Numbered from the stretch's first letter, positions 28,101 to 37,684 are shown. The stretch: DNA of 64,000 nucleotides from Mactromeris polynyma (GCA_032209605.1 JASFXZ010000039.1:2108001-2172000); one strand, 5' to 3'. The notes: generated by a model not told the origin, from the sequence alone. Numbers and translations: made by a program.

Positions 28101-30670
28101 GATTTCTTGCAAGTTGTAAATGGTGACAATAAATTCATATTTCTTGGGAGTGAGGATTGGGCAGACAGACAACATGTTCTCGATGCTGGAAAGAATGGGA
28201 CTTTAGGGAGTATTACTCTAATGAATGATGTGGTGGTATTAGCTAACAATCCTTTGAGAGACTATCTGAAAGGTCTTCGTCCAGAGACAGTAGATAAAGA
28301 GAGAAATCCATGGTTTGTTGAATTCTGGGAAGATTCTTTTAAATGTGACTTACCACAAAGTTTTCGAAATACGTATAACAAACAGTGTGATGCTAATGTC
28401 AAATTTACCGATGCGCAAATAACTACCTTTGTAGAAGACCATAGAATAACCCACACATCAGTAGCAGTGAAAGCTTTAACCCATGGTCTTGCAAACTCAA
28501 AAACTTCCTTATGTAAACAAGATCCGCAGTTTCCATGCGATCTTTACTTTAAATACATTGATGAAGTTGTAACCCACATTCGGACAGTTAATATTTCTCG
28601 GGGAGGAAGTCACGTGAGAGTATTTAATGATGACGGAAATGGAAACATAGGTTTCCGCATCAATAATATACAGTTTGGTTCAAATCATGGCTTGGAATAC
28701 AAAAAGGTAAAACGCTTTTTATATTGATCATGTATCAGTTTGATTTCTAAAAGATGTATAACAAATAACAGATGCAGATTCTAATTTTTAGTTTAAATTA
28801 AAAGATATATCTACGAGTTCAGTATCATTTTTTTCGGCGCAGCCGTACTTACATGGTTTTGCTATTTGTATATCAGTGTTGTGTAAACCAATCAAATCTT
28901 AAGTTAACCACTAAGGCAATTTCCCTTCAACCGAACAACATTCGAAACCCTGACGCAGATTGGTTAACCTTTCGATAAGGGGTAGGGACGTCTGAAATCC
29001 ACTGAATTTCGGTGAATTTATTGAACTCCATTTTTGGATCTGGAGTGACCAGCAATCGTAACATCTCGGCATTTTTTTTTATGTTACACAACGAATCTTA
29101 ACCTTTTAATTGCGCTGACCATCTTTTTTTCAAGATATTTCTTGTTGTTGTTTTTGTATTTGGTCAAACTCATACTAAGACGCTATCATATTTTCACAGG
29201 TTGGATTATATAATGACAACAAACTGACTTTGCAACAGAATAATCTCAACTTTTATCTTGGGCGTCGAAACAAACCATTTGATGGTAGTTGTCATAAACC
29301 TTCATGTGAAGTATGTTCTAATGAGTCTGTCACTACAAGAACAGCTATAGAAACCACTACACATACTTATCCTGTTCAAGAAGAATTTGGAATTCCTGAT
29401 TACACAATCATTGGAATGCTTGGATTCCTGTTTATAGTAGCTGTTGTCATGGGAATAATTATTATATGTTGCCTTAGGAAAAGAATAATTGGTAAGTACG
29501 GATAATGGGAATTTTAAATAAAATTTCTAGTTTTGTTTAAAGGCAATGTCGGTAATGGACTGTTGGTTGTTATGAGAGATGTATTCCGAAACATACTCAA
29601 AAAGGCGACAAATGATTTCTACATTTCAAAAAATCGAAAATTAATAGTCGAAACTTGAATTAAAAATAATAGCTTCAAGTTGTTTAGTTTATGTTGAAAT
29701 CTCCTGAATTTTCGCGAAAATGAAGTACTATAAAGGAACTTAATTCTGAAAATCAAACAATTTTTACAAAATTATGCCGATGTAAAAAAGCATGAATATC
29801 TTGACTATTGAAGTTTTTATGTTCAATTTTACTATGCCACAATCAGTTTCACTGTTGTTTATATTTTTAATAGAGTTAGAAAACAGACTAAAGGATATAA
29901 AATACGAGATCAGAACCGGCACTGTCTATCCTCCATTGCAAATTGCAAATCCTGGGCCAAGTGGTGATAGCAGCATGTATGAATGGAGAAAGGCTCAGAA
30001 TTTTTTAAATGGCGGAAACAGCAATTTCTCGAATGGAGGAATTGTTAATAAAGCGTTTGATGGGCAAGAAATGTACATTCATGCAAAGCATGACGACAGT
30101 GATAGCCAGGAAGAAATTTCTGCTGGAAATATAAGTGTTAGTCCAAGGGGAAACACAAGTCCTAGAAGACAAAACAGTACAGAACAAACACGTACATTTC
30201 CTGACTCACCAGTGTATAGGCCCCCTTCATCCAGCTATGGTATCAGTACACATCATAGTTTTAAAAAGCCATCTGACTTGTCTCATAACCACAATGGTCA
30301 AATTAAGAAACAGCCGCGGACTCAACTTGCGGTACCACCATGTCGACCAGAACTTCCACCCCGTGATCCAGAACAGCAGCGTATGAATGGTCAAAGACAA
30401 AATGACTATATAAATAAATATGACCACTTGTCGTCTGCCGTACCAAAAGAAAAAGTTCGAAAAGTCAGAAGTAGTCCGAAAAGACATTTTTCACCGCCAT
30501 CTTTGAAACAGAGTCCACCATCAATAGATTACATGCGATATAGAGACGCAGATGCTGTTGATAGTTCAACATATAATGGTGCACCGGCAATGACTTTCTC
30601 TAATAACAATGTGCCATTAGCGGATATGACGCAGATTGGAGGTTCTATGGAGAAAATATCGCGTGTGTGA
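10138..30670 (+). CDS. Tandem double Venus-flytrap, single-pass receptor-like protein (mGluR-LBD type)
   Basis: Eight exons join in frame with GT/AG sites: 10138-10414, 24061-24186, 24755-24912, 25373-25519, 26291-26974, 27258-28706, 29200-29491, 29874-30670 (3,930 nt, 1,309 aa). Residues 1-22 resemble a signal peptide. Residues ~25-465 form a first ANF/mGluR-type ligand-binding domain (SIQWIVERMN, GVIGASQST, VDAVF-like region), closed by a C-x3-C-x2-C motif. Residues ~490-980 form a second one (SGSSVAIQ, FLRTVPSD, NNYGSKG), closed by C-x4-C-x2-C. One TM helix lies at ~1016-1038, followed by basic RKR and a ~270-residue Ser/Pro-rich tail with PxxP motifs and a C-terminal SRV that fits a class I PDZ ligand. 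No 7TM, kinase or cyclase follows. By family, the ectodomains should bind a small ligand such as an amino acid; the true ligand is unknown. A putative AATAAA signal follows at 30,765. The exon 1 link crosses a 13.6-kb intron but agrees in phase and in protein (VKLG joined to FDVYDDC). Confidence 0.82.
10703..12384. repeat. Minisatellite, 47-bp unit, about 35 copies, in receptor intron 1
   Basis: Tandem units of 47 bp containing ggttgatagtactcgatata and gtacaaaccctctctatac, with substitutions between units (tatata/tctata, atgg/attg). Diagnostic variants (gtatagggtac at about 11,740 and 11,975; caattcctctctgtac at about 11,890 and 12,125) recur 235 bp apart, so blocks of five units have been duplicated together. 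Minus-strand open frames through it are repeat artefacts. Confidence 0.95.
12385..13060. other. Receptor intron 1, unique AT-rich segment
   Basis: Unique non-coding sequence between the 47-bp and 39-bp tandem arrays. Nothing recognisable was seen. Confidence 0.5.
13061..13294. repeat. Perfect 39-bp tandem repeat, six copies
   Basis: Six copies in a row of a 39-bp unit starting atgaagtttagccatataac and ending tctggttac, with no difference noticed between copies. Because 39 is divisible by three, the array is open on both strands, giving short repetitive peptides that are not credible genes. The array lies inside receptor intron 1. The near-perfect identity suggests recent expansion, or an assembly collapse or expansion. 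Confidence 0.95.
13835..14024 (+). mobile_element. tRNA-derived SINE
   Basis: The head contains a tRNA-like region with gttcgagtccc (B box). The body has cgagtactggtta and the element ends with tgtaaaataaatatgttta. The same body and tail occur at 39,896-40,107, which supports a dispersed SINE family rather than a true tRNA gene. It is inserted in receptor intron 1. Confidence 0.65.
14025..16157. other. Receptor intron 1 segment upstream of LigB gene 1
   Basis: Non-coding AT-rich DNA. It holds a possible mariner/pogo-type terminal sequence near 14,475-14,510 (cagtataacctcaataa) and a run of 21 cytosines at 15,375-15,395. The promoter of the LigB-like gene should lie towards the right end, but no element can be named. 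Confidence 0.45.
15375..15395. repeat. Poly-C tract (21 C)
   Basis: Twenty-one consecutive cytosines in AT-rich surroundings, about 760 bp upstream of the first LigB-like gene. The length may be unstable or affected by sequencing error. Confidence 0.95.
16158..17910 (+). CDS. LigB-type extradiol ring-cleavage dioxygenase (4,5-DOPA dioxygenase-like), copy 1
   Basis: Two exons, 16158-16587 and 17558-17910, join at a phase-1 GT/AG intron to give about 260 residues, the usual size for the DODA/LigB family. These non-heme metal enzymes open catechol-type rings using O2. Visible family signatures are SHGAGP (His12), SAHWE (His62), LDHGVFVPL (His127) and GSGFATH (His184); the 57-residue spacing of the last two matches my recollection of characterised DODA enzymes. 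No signal peptide is seen, so it is probably cytosolic. The gene sits on the same strand inside intron 1 of the receptor gene, and a 463-bp MITE lies in its own intron. Compared with the paralogue downstream, the frame ends at TAA about 12 codons early; sequence after the stop still reads like the missing tail (LLNEHYMF). The substrate in animals is not known to me, and the DOPA name is by family only. Confidence 0.82.
16802..17264. mobile_element. MITE with ttaaagcggca terminal inverted repeats
   Basis: Starts ttaaagcggca (16802-16812) and ends with the exact reverse complement tgccgctttaa (17254-17264), 463 bp in total, with no coding capacity. Internal sequence (gaatgaaattctcgctgacg, tgacacaatttgcaat, catgtagccatc) recurs diverged at about 45,255-45,715 and partly at about 32,362-32,500 and 55,207-55,340. 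It lies in the intron of LigB copy 1. Confidence 0.75.
17911..20545. other. Spacer between the two LigB-like genes, no further gene seen
   Basis: AT-rich sequence within receptor intron 1. A short stretch at about 18,930-18,970 contains gggttcgattc, a B-box-like tRNA/SINE remnant. Open frames at 18,700-19,020 and 19,882-20,142 have no recognisable content. Confidence 0.45.
20546..21844 (+). pseudogene. LigB-type extradiol dioxygenase-like, copy 2, frameshifted
   Basis: Same exon structure as copy 1: exon 1 at 20546-20867 and exon 2 from 21422, in the same phase. Signatures remain (SHGGGP, SAHWDE, LDHGVFVPL, GSGFASH). Two lesions are visible. Exon 1 lacks about 38 codons, in frame, between the conserved DY(Y/E) and RGLDHG positions of copy 1, which removes the segment with the W-x-PAG-x-P motif. 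Exon 2 carries a one-base frameshift near 21,495-21,508 (aaacaaacaagg), because the upstream half (HLRIGEALADL) and the downstream half (GVLVIGSGF) lie in different frames. The downstream frame then stays open to TAA at 21,844 and includes the C-terminal tail that copy 1 lacks. AATAAA lies at 21,968. A sequencing error in the A-rich run is possible for the frameshift but not for the deletion. Confidence 0.75.
21845..24060. other. 3' part of receptor intron 1
   Basis: Non-coding, AT-rich. A tRNA-like SINE head with gggtttgatccc lies at about 22,827-22,880. Repeated taat/tgttg-type low-complexity sequence occurs near 22,190-22,310. The intron ends with the acceptor gtgttttcag at 24,060. No independent gene was recognised. 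Confidence 0.5.
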
Positions 30671-30764
30671 ATTTTATGTGCAACTATTTGGTGCTGATGT
30701 TCTTCTCAACATTTTCATTAACTATAGCGTTCTGTGAAACGTTGGTGATTCATTGTCTTTTTGT

Positions 30765-30770
30765 AATAAA
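30765..30770 (+). terminator. Putative polyadenylation signal of receptor gene
   Basis: AATAAA lies about 95 bases after the receptor stop codon. The same signal is conserved in the duplicated copy at 53,706-53,711 and in the decayed third copy near 43,770. Confidence 0.55.
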
Positions 30771-33700
30771 AAGAAAAACTTGACACCAACTGAATAGTTC
30801 ATTAGCTTGGATATCCGAGTTTCTGTTAAATGTTCCTGTTAGAACAGAATCATCATTTTAAAAAGTCTGACAGTGTTAGGGAAACCTGTAAGATATAACA
30901 ACGGGCGTACAGTTCAGAGTTGATTCTTGAAAGTGATGGTAGGTATTAAACATTGTATGGAATGTTTTCTATTTCTGATCATGTTACTTTTAGCATAAAC
31001 GAAAGCTGGGGCGTTCCATAATTTTGAACTAATCGCCGTTAGTGCTAATAAAGTGTGTGGGATAGACTTCGTAGAAGGTAAAAACAGCTTGTACATTGTT
31101 TGCATTGTGAAATACTTTGTATATATAGGTGTGTGTTTTAAGTCTGTTTATGCAATGCTATGTGTTCATGTGTTGGTCACACACACAAAGGCACACTCTA
31201 CATATACATGCTTGTGTTGGTCAGTAAATATCCGTTATATTGTCACTTTTTTACTTATTTGTGTAATTAATATTTTTGATATATAACTGATTTCCACATC
31301 ATTTATTTTGTGATATGTTATGATATTAAATCGATGTATATAATCGTTATGCCATTTTATTTGAACAAATTTATTTTTAAAACATTACGCATGCGTATGA
31401 GGCACTGTCCCTGTAGCAACTTATTCTCTCTGTTTTTCTGAATATTTTATCAATGTACCGAACCGAAATATTTCTGTTAGTAAATAATAATTATTTTATG
31501 TCATGTGCTGTTACTGACCAGTCATAATTTACGCTGGGCTAGTTAACAAATGTGAGCTGTACGTTATTAGGGATCTGTTTGTGGTTTATATACAGCAAAT
31601 AGGATTGTATGTCCTTTTCAGTTTGCTGCAAACATATCAGAATCCTTAAATTCGTTAGTGTATCTTAACTATTTAAATTTATGTTAAATATAATTTGTTT
31701 GTGGTTTATATACAGCAAATAGGATTGTATGTCCTTTTTAGTTTGCTGCAAAACATATCAGAATCCTTAAATTCGTTAGTGTATCTTAACTATTTAAATT
31801 TATGTTAAATATAATTTACTTGGAAATGTTTGCTCAAATGGTTATAGACTTACCTACGATATATCTGAACAAAATGTGAGGTATCAAGTTTATATTAACT
31901 CCATAATATTGTTAAATGTCTCACTAACATAGACTTTTTACATAGTACATATATGTGTTTTGTTGATTTGTCTAAATGTGCAGCCATTTTGTTTTCATAT
32001 ATAACAATATATGTTTTAAGTTTATGACAAAGTTATTATGTTTTGATGATAAAATGTTTATTGATTAACAATATATATAATTTTATAAAACTGCCCTGAA
32101 ATGAGCAATATATATTATGTACATGTATAATAAAATTAAATTTAAAATGTGTTTTAATTTATGTGTCCGTTTAATCCACTAAATTTTGAAACCACGAAAG
32201 CAATAAAAATCACTGCCTATTAAAATTTGTAAATATTTACATTAGTTCCTTTATAAGTTGAAATCAGACTAAAAACGGGTTAAAACCCTCCTGTCAGATA
32301 CTCGACGCATGAATGGTTGTTTTTATGTCATATTTCCGCATACTCTTTATGCTGTTTGTCATGTTAAAGCGACATTACTATATTTTATTAAATTAATGTT
32401 TGTGAAAAACTTTTTACATATTTGTTAATTTTAGGCCGAATGACATTCTTGCTGACGAAGTCAATATTTCAAGTAAGATCACTATGGAATTATCCATTTA
32501 TCACGATGCAGCTACGAGGAATGATCAAAATACGTGGACTTTTGTGATACCTTTGAAAAACGATCCAACCACGCAATGTTCGACGATAAGTCCCCAACGG
32601 ATAATAATTATTTGTCGGTTATACTTGCAGTTTTAATATTCCTATACTCCTGGGTGCATTCACGTAGATTAACGACCAGGCTATAAACGGAAACAAATGG
32701 TTCTGTATCTTTGTTTCTTGCGCGAAATAATGAATATATGAAATTGAAACGAAACTTCTTTTTGCGAATCAGTGAAGATTGTACGAGTTGTCTCCCGTTA
32801 TATAGTTGAATGTACACTTGAAAAAAAACACGATATATTTCAGTTAGCACAGGATGTCGTTCATTGTCTTATCTGTTAAATAGGTGATTGTTAGCTGCTT
32901 TATGTTTAACTGAGCTACCTGTGTCCCACGTGTTGCCGGAAGGCCTAAACCACTATTGACGCCATTTACGATATTATAGCGTCTTGGATGGCTATGAGCA
33001 TATACCTTACCCGAACACATACAGCGCAGTGACTGATTCAGTCGATATATTACTGAATTGATACAAACTGAAAGTGGAACTACTATTGTTTATTCGATGT
33101 TTGATTGTATCGACAGCCGTCGGTTATTATAAACTCCGGTCTGGCCACTAAATGTGCCAAAGTATGCTAATAGTAACTTACTTTATTATAAGATTGTATG
33201 CTTTTGTCAAATCTCTTATTTAATCGAATCTGGTTACCACCTTCAGAAAACCGGCGCTACTCTAGCAACTCCATGTATACAAAACTAAGTATCTATCAAC
33301 TCTATCTAATGATTATCTCTCTTGAAGTTACATACCACGTGATATGCAGAATCCGAAACTTTCTTCGAGGAGGTTGAGACTCTATATGTAGTCTCTGGTA
33401 TACTGTCGGTCTAATATAGGCAGTCATGTAGGTAGCCAGTTGCTTCTTTGTTGGAATAAATAAAACATACATGGACTACATAATACTAGAATTTAATGAT
33501 CTGAATTACAATGTTTAGTTGATACTACTCGTACATCAATTACAATATGACACTTTATGTATTGACAACATGATCATGTACATATATACTGACATGGTAC
33601 AATATCAACTATGAGCATTGCCTGAATATTGTTAACATCTGACATTTTGCATTCAATACTCAGTGATGCTAAATGACAGTATTGTACAGAAACATTGAAT

Positions 33701-34015
33701 AAGGTATAACAAAATAAATGAAGTAAATACATTGACACACATAGTACTTAAATCCTATTATTTAAATGATAAGCTCAGTTAAGAGAATATACGAAATTAC
33801 GACAATACGTTGTCTTATTTCCAACCACAATGCAGCTTCTGCTTAATACAATAGCAAATCTAGTAGTAAACATGCAACCATAATGTCTTACATATACTCA
33901 ATGTTAGATTACACTGTACTCAGACTTTTTGCTGATAGAAGTACATTGCCTTAGCCATATTTGTTCTCAACACACGAATCAGAGGTTCCAGATAGCAAGT
34001 TTATCTGTCTTCAGG
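30771..34015. other. Convergent intergenic region between receptor and membrane-protein genes
   Basis: About 3.2 kb of AT-rich DNA separates the two stop codons of this tail-to-tail gene pair. It contains the 120-bp tandem duplication at 31,577-31,816 and part of a MITE-like repeat from about 32,362 (ttaaagcgacatta). The equivalent region in copy 3 retains longer MITE sequence. No gene was seen. Confidence 0.55.
31577..31816. repeat. 120-bp tandem duplication
   Basis: A segment starting gtttgtggtttatatacagc occurs at 31,577 and again at 31,697 with only a couple of differences. The equivalent positions in the other two module copies (about 54,548 and 44,600) have it once, so the duplication arose in copy 1 after the module was copied. 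Confidence 0.9.
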
Positions 34016-36955
34016 TCAGTCACTATCATCTAAGAACGAAGTAGATCCACTAAAGTCTCTGTTGGATGTTTCGTCATTGAACATTCCAGGAAAATCTTCT
34101 GGATCTATAATCTTAGGAACAATAATTAACATATCTATGGCTTGACAATCGGGTTTTGTCTTAGTTTCGTCTTGTTTCATCAACGCAATATCCTCAGAAC
34201 TGAGAACATGTCTGCCGTTGTCAAACACTTCATCTATTTCGTGTCTCTCTTCAATACTCGGCAAACGTTCAACGGCATTATCTGATGCCTGTCTTTTAAC
34301 CACATCTATATCATGTATGGGCCATGTCTGTTCAAAGTTGTGTAAGAGATCGTACAGACAAATTTTAAATGGTAAACTGCCTGTGTCAACCGATGGCACA
34401 GTATGAGATTTGAACACAAAATTCCTTAACATAAATGGTAGAAATCCACCAGCAATGGTAGCAAGCATCGTGTTTGTAGGAGAAATCACGTAAATGTCAC
34501 CAAAAGCCATAACAACGACGAGTACGAACAGCAGGAATACAAGGATCATACTGAATTCTGCAAGAGCTTTTATGTAACTTAAAAGAAGTTCACCTGGAGC
34601 TGCGTAATACGGCATACGACATGAACGGAAATAAAACCCTCTGGGTAACATAGGCTGGTCTTTGTCGCTTAGAAACAATATAATTCTTGACATTTGCCAA
34701 CGTGGAAAGCCATCAACATTAGACGTGATCTGGACAGGTTGGTCGACCATTTCTAGACCTTCTGGTTGAACACCGAATGCTACATTCTTGCCCGAGGTTG
34801 AGTAAACTTCCTTTTCCACCTGTTTTTGACCTAGGCTCAGAATAACACCATTCATGGTCTTATTGAAACTGAGAAACTTTTTACTGACATATCCGAAACA
34901 GTCATTACCATATACACCTAAGAGAAAGGCTAAAGATATGTAAGTCATTGTGGTTGAAGCATTGAGAATGATACCCATCAGTGTGTACACACATATCTCC
35001 ACAACGAATGATACAAATTCAGTGACAAGAAATATCACTGAGTACATGGAAATTAAGCACATTAGTATGACAATCATCTGCAAAAATCTTTGTAAGTTTG
35101 AATGCATTATGGAGTCCCTTTTCTCCAGCGTCTCTTCTTTTGTTATCCGATCCATTTCAAACAGCCTCTCAACATTCCCTACAGCCTCAGACAGTTTACT
35201 GAGAATTGTGTATCTACTGCACACATTCTTTGGAAAAAGGAACAGCACAAAATGTGCCACCAGTCGCACCGTGAGGTTGATAGTGGGGAATATATAAAAC
35301 GACAGAACTATCAATAAAAATGGCATAACTATTACCCAGGATACCAGACCTAAACATATTCCAACACACCCAAACAGAGTGCAGGGTTTTACTGCAACCC
35401 GAATTAACCAACCAAACACATCGATACGATTTATTTCTCGCATGTCGCGGAAACACTTTCTCAACACCAATTTAAACCTCTCCTTCGTCTTCTTCCGTAG
35501 TATTCCGAAAATACACGATTCAAAAGACAATGTTAAATAAATAAAGATGAATAATATATGCAACGGTGTCAGGTAGAGCGTAAAACTTCCAGGAAAGTAA
35601 AAAATCAATGATTTTGCATTGGCTGCGTCCTTGCGCCTGATCATTTCGTCGTGTTCAAATGTGTAATAGACGTAGATTCTAAGTAACCAAGGAGCTGCCA
35701 ACAATACTAGAACAAAAAACTTCATCGATTCTTTCATGATTCTGTACCAAGACACGAATCTATCACGAAATTTAATTATCTTAAAGAAATTTGAATTACA
35801 GCATTCTTTTATCGACTCCCTTTCACGAATTTGACATTTAACAAAAGACTCGAACAAAGTTTCGAACAATCCTACAGGCGCCCGGTCTTCCGGAAGCAGA
35901 CGACCAAGTTTTACACGAAGCTGCGCTTGATTTATCGTCAAATCATATGGGACGTCAGGAGTCATATTTTGCAAAGTGGTTTTGAATTTATCCATATGCT
36001 GGAATTTCGATAATTTGAATCTGTTCTTGGCGTTCGGAAAGTTGTCTGGTTTTCTTGTCAGGAGAACTTTAAATTTCAGTGATTTTCCATTAGCAAAGGA
36101 GTACAGGTAAGGCACTGAGGTTTTACTTACCCTGTATAACCCACCTGGGATAAACGTCGGACTGAACAGGATAATAATTATCTTTAACAAGGCAATAACT
36201 GAAAACAGAATCTCTAACCATGTGTCTGTTTGTAGATATTCACAGGAAATCACCAAATTCTCATCACGACGACAACAATAATACCGAAATTCAGCAGTAT
36301 CTTTGGTGTTGGTTATATGCATGTTGCAAACACTATCAGAATGCGCTAATTTAACAATGTCACCGGAAGTTGTATTTTGAAAATCATTCATGACTAGTTC
36401 TCGGATAATTACCTCAATATCCGAATATGAAAGTTGTCCGAGGCAGTTGGAAGGCTCTTCTTTCAGTGCAACTTTCATGGTTACAACCCCCAGCTCAAGC
36501 GTTGTAAGGGACAACACGTCATATTCCGGTCGAAGGAGCAGCAGTCCGGTACCATGACGACCGGTAGAGCGCACCCAGTAATACGGTTTGTAAAGTCTGC
36601 TATCATTTTTACCATAGAATTCTCGATCTGGGTGCTTGATGCTGAGATGGAGTTTGATCATTTTGGCTCCGCTATTGAGTGCAGTTTTTATTTGTAAAGT
36701 CACAGATTCGTCTTGTGGCAGCAAATTACAATTTTTGAGCGTTGCTGCCGCTACGTATGGTGCACCGGGTGTTGATTGGTCAAGTTTTAGTGGTGTCTCC
36801 TTCGTGGTTTCAGCGACAGTTGTTGCGTTCTGTACAACCGCCAGCGTTGTGTTAGTTGTTGTAGAGTTAACAGCCAATGTAGACACTGTGCTGATGACCA
36901 GAAGAAAACACTTCGTCGAGAGAAGGGTTTGAACTGATTTTGATTGATGCGACAT
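34016..36955 (-). CDS. Orphan multi-pass membrane protein, copy 1 (979 aa)
   Basis: One uninterrupted coding exon of 979 codons. The start chosen is the ATG at 36,955 (MSHQSKS), because a splice acceptor (tttttatcatttcag on the minus strand, ending at 36,968) lies 12 bases upstream, implying a non-coding 5' exon. The first ~30 residues resemble a signal peptide. Next come a Thr/Asn-rich stretch with N-glycosylation sequons and a Cys-containing ectodomain to ~245. Hydrophobic segments lie at ~247-269, 411-431, 459-478, 527-556, 561-575, 623-663 (probably two), 673-683, 797-819 and 827-848, giving roughly 8-10 spans. A ~130-residue acidic tail follows. A basic/charged loop of about 140 residues lies between the first and second spans, with a CC-containing motif (KECCNSNF). 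I do not recognise the family. It is neither an obvious GPCR nor an obvious transporter. It is convergent with the receptor gene and was duplicated with it. Confidence 0.85.
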   Translation of the reverse strand: MSHQSKSVQTLLSTKCFLLVISTVSTLAVNSTTTNTTLAVVQNATTVAETTKETPLKLDQSTPGAPYVAAATLKNCNLLPQDESVTLQIKTALNSGAKMIKLHLSIKHPDREFYGKNDSRLYKPYYWVRSTGRHGTGLLLLRPEYDVLSLTTLELGVVTMKVALKEEPSNCLGQLSYSDIEVIIRELVMNDFQNTTSGDIVKLAHSDSVCNMHITNTKDTAEFRYYCCRRDENLVISCEYLQTDTWLEILFSVIALLKIIIILFSPTFIPGGLYRVSKTSVPYLYSFANGKSLKFKVLLTRKPDNFPNAKNRFKLSKFQHMDKFKTTLQNMTPDVPYDLTINQAQLRVKLGRLLPEDRAPVGLFETLFESFVKCQIRERESIKECCNSNFFKIIKFRDRFVSWYRIMKESMKFFVLVLLAAPWLLRIYVYYTFEHDEMIRRKDAANAKSLIFYFPGSFTLYLTPLHILFIFIYLTLSFESCIFGILRKKTKERFKLVLRKCFRDMREINRIDVFGWLIRVAVKPCTLFGCVGICLGLVSWVIVMPFLLIVLSFYIFPTINLTVRLVAHFVLFLFPKNVCSRYTILSKLSEAVGNVERLFEMDRITKEETLEKRDSIMHSNLQRFLQMIVILMCLISMYSVIFLVTEFVSFVVEICVYTLMGIILNASTTMTYISLAFLLGVYGNDCFGYVSKKFLSFNKTMNGVILSLGQKQVEKEVYSTSGKNVAFGVQPEGLEMVDQPVQITSNVDGFPRWQMSRIILFLSDKDQPMLPRGFYFRSCRMPYYAAPGELLLSYIKALAEFSMILVFLLFVLVVVMAFGDIYVISPTNTMLATIAGGFLPFMLRNFVFKSHTVPSVDTGSLPFKICLYDLLHNFEQTWPIHDIDVVKRQASDNAVERLPSIEERHEIDEVFDNGRHVLSSEDIALMKQDETKTKPDCQAIDMLIIVPKIIDPEDFPGMFNDETSNRDFSGSTSFLDDSD

Positions 36956-37684
36956 TTTTGATTTAATCTGAAATGATAAAAACAATAATCATTCTATTGC
37001 TGCTACGTCAAGTTAAACCATTGAGTCGGACGTGCAATTCTGATAACAATTTATTTACAGCAAGTAAATGTAAGTTTGTGTGATAATGATAAACATGGGC
37101 GTGAGCGTGTCTGCATATTTACATCTCTCAGCTCAGAACATATATTAGAATTCGTTTAGAATAGCCTTTCTATTTTGTTTAGATGTCTCAATATAGAATA
37201 CGTACATGCTTCACAAACAAAATAGATAGTGTATGAGTAAACTGATAAACAGATAAAGTTTGAAAGTATAAAATTGGTAAAAACATCATTATAAATATAA
37301 TTATACTACACTTAGTTCAAGGTGGAAGAGGAGTGACAGGCGAGATGGTTTAAGCAAAACAAAGCAATTACATAGACAGATGACTCAATATCCTGTTTCA
37401 CAACACCACTACGCAGAGTATGAGTTAATTGGTGTGTGTTTTTATTCCAATCCCAAAGATGCGATTTACAAGATATGGCGGACATCAAAAGATGTTCGGG
37501 ACTAAATAGCGTAAAATGTATTCATGCGTCACTTGTCATCCCCTCGCATGACTGTGTTGTGAAGGTCGTAGGAAAATAGAACCCATTAAATCAGCCCTGA
37601 ATGACTTTATGAATGTATTGTACACGAGCTCATGTTCTGAAACCGTTTTATTCATTGACATATTCATCTTCGTAATGCATTAAT
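36956..37684. promoter_or_regulatory. 5' region of membrane-protein gene (splice acceptor and putative promoter side)
   Basis: The minus-strand acceptor ending at 36,968 marks the end of an intron in the 5' untranslated region. The upstream exon and promoter must lie to the right, but no donor or TATA box could be fixed by eye. The sequence is well conserved with 60,823-61,560 in the second module. Confidence 0.5.

Noticed and set aside
29792..29873. Start of a separate gene at 29,792
   Set aside because: Sequence before 29,874 is intron ending in a good acceptor (tttttaatag). Exon 8 joins exon 7 in phase, so it is the receptor tail.
34218..36932. Plus-strand open frames opposite the membrane-protein gene
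   Set aside because: Antisense shadows of a 979-codon gene. They recur in copy 2 only because the sense gene is conserved.
36956..36985. Start of the membrane-protein gene ten codons further upstream
   Set aside because: That frame begins at a non-ATG codon and crosses a strong splice acceptor (ttatcatttcag). The ATG at 36,955 is preferred, and the same holds at 60,822 in copy 2.
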